Origin: Deltaproteobacteria bacterium
Lineage (GTDB): Bacteria > Desulfobacterota > Deferrimicrobia > Deferrimicrobiales > Deferrimicrobiaceae
Direction of reading: 5' to 3'
NCBI GenBank assembly: GCA_021802685.1
Contig: JAJZRM010000094.1
Span: 1-8,887 of the forward strand
DNA: 8,887 nucleotides
The notes beneath the pieces were generated by a model. The model saw only the letters and a list, made by a program, of their open reading frames with translations. It was not told the origin of the DNA and searched no databases. Every line of letters starts with the position of its first letter. The first letter of the stretch is position 1. Positions 6,145 to 8,887 of this stretch are shown here, in pieces. The position numbers and the translations under genes were made by a program.

Positions 6145-6588
6145 ATGACGCTTCTCCAGGATGTCGAATCCTCGCAGCTGCGCAAGGACCTCCCGAAGTT
6201 CAGCGTGGGGGACACCGTCCGGGTCTTCTCGCGGATCAAGGAAGGCGAGAAGGAACGCGTCCAGTATTTCGAGGGGATCGTCATCGGATTCCATCGCAAC
6301 GGCATCGCGACCACCTTCAAGGTCCGCAAGGAGTCGTACGGAGTGGGCGTGGAGCGCACCTACCCGATCCACTCTCCCCTTCTCGAGAAGATCGAGGTGA
6401 AGAAGCGGGGCGACGTCCGCCGCGCCAAGCTGTTCTACCTGCGGGAAGTGTCCGGCAAGAAGGCCCGCATCCGCGAAAAGAAAGACTGGCTCTCGAAGAA
6501 AGGCGTCGTGGTTCCCTCGGTGGGCGCGCCGGAAGGCCCGGCGGAAGAACCGCCGGCCGTATCCCCGGGGGAGACTCCGCAAGAATAG
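6145..6588 (+). CDS. rplS: 50S ribosomal protein L19
   Basis: L19 lies at the 30S-50S interface and contributes to bridge B8. The core (residues 1 to about 114) is typical: FSVGDTVRVFSRIKEGEKER, then QYFEGIVIGFHRNGIATTFKVRK in pieces, SYGVGVERTYPIHSP and KIEVKKRGDVRRAKLFYLRE. The 147-residue length exceeds the usual 115 or so. The extra 30 residues form a Pro/Glu/Ala-rich, probably disordered tail ending in ETPQE. The ATG at 6145 has GGAAAGGA (6130-6137) upstream at a good distance. The 74-nt gap after trmD is AT-rich and contains part of a candidate promoter. The standard order trmD-rplS is kept. Confidence 0.97.
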   Translation: MTLLQDVESSQLRKDLPKFSVGDTVRVFSRIKEGEKERVQYFEGIVIGFHRNGIATTFKVRKESYGVGVERTYPIHSPLLEKIEVKKRGDVRRAKLFYLREVSGKKARIREKKDWLSKKGVVVPSVGAPEGPAEEPPAVSPGETPQE

Positions 6589-6595
6589 CGCGCAT

Positions 6596-6638
6596 CCGCG
6601 TCGAACGGCCGGTGTCACGGACGGCCGCACCGACGCGG
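6596..6638 (+). ncRNA. Structured RNA element in the rplS-rnhB gap
   Basis: CCGCGTCG (6596-6603) pairs perfectly with CGACGCGG (6631-6638). Inside it CGGCCG (6606-6611) pairs with CGGCCG (6622-6627), leaving only a small internal loop and a 10-nt apical loop. The two-part GC-rich stem fills most of the 57-nt gap and ends 7 nt before the rnhB ATG. No T-run follows, so it is unlikely to be a simple terminator. It may control rnhB translation or shield the rplS transcript 3' end. It is not a known RNA family that I recognise. Confidence 0.4.
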
Positions 6639-6645
6639 TTCTTGA

Positions 6646-7236
6646 ATGGAGCAGTTCGAATCGCTCGCCCGCGGCAGAGGCTTCCTTGCCCCCGCCGGCG
6701 TCGACGAGGCCGGCAGAGGCCCCTTGGCGGGTCCGGTGGTGGCGGCGGCCGTCATTTTTCCTCCGGGGTACCTTCACCCCGGCATCCGCGATTCCAAGAA
6801 ACTTTCCCCCGCGCAACGCGAGCGGTTGTTCCCGGTGATCGACCGGGAGGCGTCCGCGTGCGCCATCGCGTTCGCCACGCACGAAGAGATCGACGGGATC
6901 AACATCCTCCGGGCCTCCCTGCTCGCCATGCGGCGCGCGGTGGAGGCGCTTCCTTCCCCGCCCGATTTCCTGTTCGTCGACGGAAACCAGCGGATCCCGT
7001 GCGGCATATCCCAGGAGACGCTGATCCGGGGGGACGGCCGGTGCCTCTCCATCGCCGCCGCGTCCATCCTGGCGAAGGTGGCGCGGGACCGGATGATGGG
7101 GGAGTTCGACCGCCTCTACCCGGGATACGGCTTCTCCGTCCACAAGGGGTACCCGACGCGGGACCACCTGGCGGCGATCCGCCGGCTGGGTCCTTCCCCG
7201 ATCCACCGGCGCACGTTCCGCGGGGTGCTCCGGTGA
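6646..7236 (+). CDS. rnhB: Ribonuclease HII
   Basis: RNase HII cuts 5' of single ribonucleotides embedded in DNA, starting ribonucleotide excision repair, and also degrades RNA-DNA hybrids. The 196-residue protein has the complete signature: GVDEAGRGPLAGPVVAAAV (18-36) with catalytic D20 and E21 and the GRG loop, DGN with D112, RGDGR with D130, and SIAAASILAKVARD (135-148). The junction-sensing Tyr169 is in HKGYP, and the family end GPSPIHRRTF (182-191) is present. The ATG at 6646 is the earliest possible start, because an in-frame TGA ends at 6645. No Shine-Dalgarno is visible in front of it, only a stable hairpin. The stop overlaps the start of yraN. Confidence 0.97.
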   Translation: MEQFESLARGRGFLAPAGVDEAGRGPLAGPVVAAAVIFPPGYLHPGIRDSKKLSPAQRERLFPVIDREASACAIAFATHEEIDGINILRASLLAMRRAVEALPSPPDFLFVDGNQRIPCGISQETLIRGDGRCLSIAAASILAKVARDRMMGEFDRLYPGYGFSVHKGYPTRDHLAAIRRLGPSPIHRRTFRGVLR

Positions 7237-7622
7237 CCTTCCCGCCGGAGGCGCGCCGCGCCGCGGGATCCGCGGCGGAGGAACGGGCGTGCCGCCATCT
7301 CGAGGGGGAGGGGTTCGACGTCGTGGAAAGGAACGTCCGTTTCCAGGACGGCGAGATCGACGTCGTGGCGCGGCGGGGGGACCTGCTGGTCTTCGTGGAG
7401 GTCCGGTCCCGGGAAGACGCCGCGTTCGGTTCCCCGGAAGACACGGTGGGTCCGCGGAAGCGACTCCGCATCGCCGCCGCCGCGCGGCGGTACCTGTCGC
7501 AGGTATCCACCGACACCTGGCGGGAGGCCCGCTTCGACGTGATCGCGATCGAGGGGACCGGTGATTCCGCCGCCCTGCGGCACTACCCCGGGGCGTTCGA
7601 CGCGAAGGGGAAGATCCTGTAA
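7233..7622 (+). CDS. yraN: YraN/UPF0102 family nuclease-fold protein
   Basis: The 129-residue product matches the UPF0102 family, which has an endonuclease-like (Holliday-junction resolvase/restriction-type) fold. Its cellular role is unsettled; links to DNA uptake or repair are suggested from context only. Visible family features are AAEERACRHLEGEGF at the N-terminus, the ERNVRF strand, the metal-site residues GEID (40-43) and FVEVRSR (54-60), a Lys/Arg helix leading to AARRYL, and the RFDVIAI strand near the end. The start is GTG at 7233, overlapping the rnhB stop by 4 nt (GTGA), so translation is coupled. The pairing rnhB-yraN is conserved in many genomes. It is the last gene of the cluster and converges on pfkA with an 8-nt gap. 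Confidence 0.92.
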   Translation: MTFPPEARRAAGSAAEERACRHLEGEGFDVVERNVRFQDGEIDVVARRGDLLVFVEVRSREDAAFGSPEDTVGPRKRLRIAAAARRYLSQVSTDTWREARFDVIAIEGTGDSAALRHYPGAFDAKGKIL

Positions 7623-7652
7623 CTCCGGCGTTACCCGAAAAACCCCTTCGCG
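7601..7652. terminator. Possible bidirectional terminator between yraN and pfkA
   Basis: CGCGAAGGGG (7601-7610) and CCCCTTCGCG (7643-7652) form a perfect 10-bp stem. Inside it GTAAC (7619-7623) pairs with GTTAC (7630-7634), covering both stop codons. The outer arms lie in the coding ends of the two convergent genes and encode Ala-Lys-Gly in both proteins. There are A-runs and no long T-run, so termination in either direction is plausible but unproven. Confidence 0.4.
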
Positions 7653-8671
7653 ATGCCGTAGATCTCCATGTCCACGGTCTTGAGCTGGGAAGTGGCCTCC
7701 GCGAGCGGAATGGCGACGATCCGGTTCCCCTGCAGGGCGGCCATCTTGCCGAACTCCCCTTGATGGACCATTTCGGTGGCGAAGACGCCGAAGCGGGTGG
7801 CCAGCACCCGGTCGTGCGCCGTCGGGGATCCGCCCCGTTGGACGTGCCCGAGCACGACGAACCGCGTTTCGTACCGGGTCCGCCGCTCGATCGCCTTCGA
7901 CAGGACCTGGGAGATCCCGCCCAACCGCACGTGGCCGAATTCGTCCTTCTGCGACTCCTGGACGATGAGGTCCCGGTCTCCCCCGGGCTTCTCGATGAAT
8001 TGAGCCCCTTCCGCCACGACGACGATGGAAAACGACTTGCCACGGCTGTGGCGCCGCAGGATCATGTCGCACACCTCGTCGAGGTCGATGGGGATCTCGG
8101 GGACCAGTATGACGTCCGCGCCCCCGGCGATCCCCGCGTAGGTGGCGATCCAGCCGGCGTGCCGGCCCATCACCTCCACCACCATCACGCGGTTATGCGA
8201 TTCCGCGGTGGTATGGATGCGGTCGATGGCGTCGGTGGCGATCGATACCGCCGTGTCGAAGCCGAAGGTGAAGTCGGTCCCGTAGAGGTCGTTGTCGATC
8301 GTCTTCGGAACGCCCACCACCGGGAGCCCCCGTTCGTACAGTTTGGCCGCCGCGCCGAGGGTGTCCTCGCCTCCGATGGCGATCAGCGCTTCCAGCCCGA
8401 GCAGCTTGAAGTTTTTCAGTGCTTTTTCCGGTCCCGCCGCGTCCTTGAACGGGTTGGTCCGCGAGGTGCCGATCACCGTGCCGCCGACGTGGAGGATGCC
8501 GGACACCATCCTGGAGTCCAGGTCCATCGGCGACGGATCGAGCAGGCCTTTCCAACCGTTCCGCAATCCCACTACGCGGGAGCTTTGCGCGTCGGATTTC
8601 CGCACCACCGCCCGGATCACCGCGTTCAGACCGGGGCAGTCGCCGCCTCCGGTCAGCACCCCGATCTTCAT
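7631..8671 (-). CDS. pfkA: 6-phosphofructokinase, group III, probably PPi-dependent
   Basis: The enzyme phosphorylates fructose 6-phosphate at C1. The 346-residue protein shows the PFK family motifs: GGGDCPGLN (8-16), IGGEDTLGAA (99-108), PKTIDND (122-128) with catalytic D126, MGRHAGW (168-174), PEIP (191-194), EGA (221-223) and LGHVQRGGSP (274-283). Donor choice in this family depends on two sites, E. coli G104 and G124. Here they are D103 (in GGEDT) and K123 (in PKTIDND), the pair found in PPi-dependent enzymes such as that of Amycolatopsis methanolica, whereas ATP-dependent group III enzymes have Gly at the first site. PPi use, hence reversible glycolysis/gluconeogenesis, is therefore predicted. 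I place the start at the ATG at 8671, where GGGGGG (8677-8682) is 5 nt away; an in-frame ATG at 8692 lacks such a site. It is divergent from the ferredoxin-oxidoreductase gene. Confidence 0.95.
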   Translation of the reverse strand: MKIGVLTGGGDCPGLNAVIRAVVRKSDAQSSRVVGLRNGWKGLLDPSPMDLDSRMVSGILHVGGTVIGTSRTNPFKDAAGPEKALKNFKLLGLEALIAIGGEDTLGAAAKLYERGLPVVGVPKTIDNDLYGTDFTFGFDTAVSIATDAIDRIHTTAESHNRVMVVEVMGRHAGWIATYAGIAGGADVILVPEIPIDLDEVCDMILRRHSRGKSFSIVVVAEGAQFIEKPGGDRDLIVQESQKDEFGHVRLGGISQVLSKAIERRTRYETRFVVLGHVQRGGSPTAHDRVLATRFGVFATEMVHQGEFGKMAALQGNRIVAIPLAEATSQLKTVDMEIYGIAKGFFG

Positions 8672-8726
8672 CGTCGCCCCCCGATGCTTCATCGAATTTT
8701 ACAAATGCGGCACGGGTCGTTTCCCC

Positions 8727-8735
8727 AGTATAACA
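8727..8735 (-). promoter_or_regulatory. pfkA: Candidate extended -10 promoter of pfkA
   Basis: On the minus strand this reads TGTTATACT, an extended -10 element with a five-of-six TATAAT-like hexamer. It predicts initiation near 8720 and a leader of about 50 nt. The -35 region is poor, which is tolerated by extended -10 promoters. Confidence 0.55.
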
Positions 8736-8768
8736 GACGCGCGGGCATGCGGAATTGTGGGGGAAAGT

Positions 8769-8797
8769 TTGATATGCTACCGTAATATATTTGCAAT
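8769..8797 (+). promoter_or_regulatory. Candidate promoter of the divergent oxidoreductase gene
   Basis: Two overlapping readings are possible. TTGATA (8769-8774) with TGCAAT (8792-8797) at 17 nt gives -35 and -10 matches of five and four of six. Alternatively TGATATGCT (8770-8778) may be an extended -10. The AT-rich patch 8783-8797 lies just before the gene. Only one of these, or neither, may be used. Confidence 0.4.
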
Positions 8798-8820
8798 TCG
8801 CCTATCCTCCAGGAGAAGAA

Positions 8821-8887
8821 GTGTCCGTCCCGGCAATGAAAGACAGTGTGCGGCTCCTCTCCGGGAACGAAGCGGTCGCCCGGGGAG
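8821..8887 (+). CDS. iorA: 2-oxoacid:ferredoxin oxidoreductase alpha subunit, probably IorA (3' end outside window)
   Basis: Only the first 22 codons are present. The peptide includes VRLLSGNEAVARG, which matches the N-terminus of the alpha subunit of indolepyruvate ferredoxin oxidoreductase (IorA), where an LLSGNEA.ARGA start leads to the thiamine-diphosphate-family pyrimidine domain. KorA/VorB/PorA-type subunits begin with a similar LLQGNEA motif, so the exact substrate is uncertain. The start is GTG at 8821, with AGGAG (8811-8815) 5 nt upstream; an ATG at 8836 is too far from that site. If it is IorA, it oxidises aryl pyruvates to aryl-acetyl-CoA, passing electrons to ferredoxin in anaerobic amino-acid metabolism. 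Confidence 0.65.
   Translation, partial: MSVPAMKDSVRLLSGNEAVARG

Noticed and set aside
4960..6588. 542-codon plus-strand frame starting inside rimM
   Set aside because: Only its last 147 codons (rplS from 6145) are real; the rest is an Arg/Gly-rich shadow of rimM and trmD.
6088..8043. 651-codon open frame on the minus strand across rplS, rnhB, yraN and the end of pfkA
   Set aside because: Composition is almost only Arg, Ser, Pro and Gly, and it overlaps four genes with clear family motifs. It is a GC-content artefact.
8672..8692. Upstream ATG start for pfkA, adding 7 residues
   Set aside because: No ribosome-binding site precedes 8692, while GGGGGG stands 5 nt before the ATG at 8671, which gives the family-typical MKIGVLTGGGDC start.
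7760..8785. 341-codon plus-strand frame antisense to pfkA
   Set aside because: Rich in His, Arg and Asp, with no family resemblance; it mirrors the pfkA codons.

Overview
This is a GC-rich bacterial chromosomal segment made almost entirely of housekeeping genes. Gene content, a porin-type outer-membrane protein and the order ffh-rpsP-rimM-trmD-rplS-rnhB-yraN point to a Gram-negative bacterium, most likely of the Desulfuromonadota/Geobacter-like (former Deltaproteobacteria) group. The taxonomic call is inference from gene order and protein style, not from a marker search. I see no insertion sequence, prophage, CRISPR array, tRNA or rRNA gene.

Layout. (1) Nucleotides 2-1327: the 3' part of a gene for an FG-GAP/VCBS-type repeat protein, whose 5' end lies outside the window. 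(2) 1328-1572: a non-coding leader with a 12-bp inverted repeat around a TTGACA box, and two possible mini-ORFs. (3) 1573-3018: a secreted outer-membrane beta-barrel (porin-like) protein, closed by a 15-bp perfect hairpin terminator at 3046-3083. (4) 3142-7622: seven co-directional genes for protein targeting, ribosome and tRNA maturation and nucleic-acid upkeep: ffh, rpsP, rimM, trmD, rplS, rnhB, yraN. Most are tightly packed, but the cluster has punctuation: a terminator-like hairpin inside the end of ffh, a promoter-like site before rpsP, a promoter-like site across the trmD stop, and a folded gap before rnhB. (5) 7631-8671, minus strand: a 6-phosphofructokinase of the group III / mixed-substrate type, with residues that predict pyrophosphate as phosphoryl donor. 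It converges on yraN with only 8 nt between the stop codons. (6) 8672-8820: a divergent promoter region. (7) 8821-8887: the first 22 codons of a 2-oxoacid:ferredoxin oxidoreductase alpha subunit, probably indolepyruvate ferredoxin oxidoreductase (iorA).

How the genes work together. Ffh is the SRP GTPase that delivers nascent membrane proteins. S16 and L19 are ribosomal proteins, RimM helps 30S maturation, TrmD makes m1G37 in tRNA, RNase HII removes ribonucleotides from DNA, and YraN is a predicted nuclease-fold protein. The last two loci belong to central metabolism: a probably reversible PPi-dependent PFK and a ferredoxin-linked oxidoreductase, a combination typical of anaerobes.

I do not see a convincing new biological system. 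The observations most worth following are the PPi-type PFK signature, the RNA structures and promoters that punctuate the ribosomal operon, and the structured leader of the porin gene.
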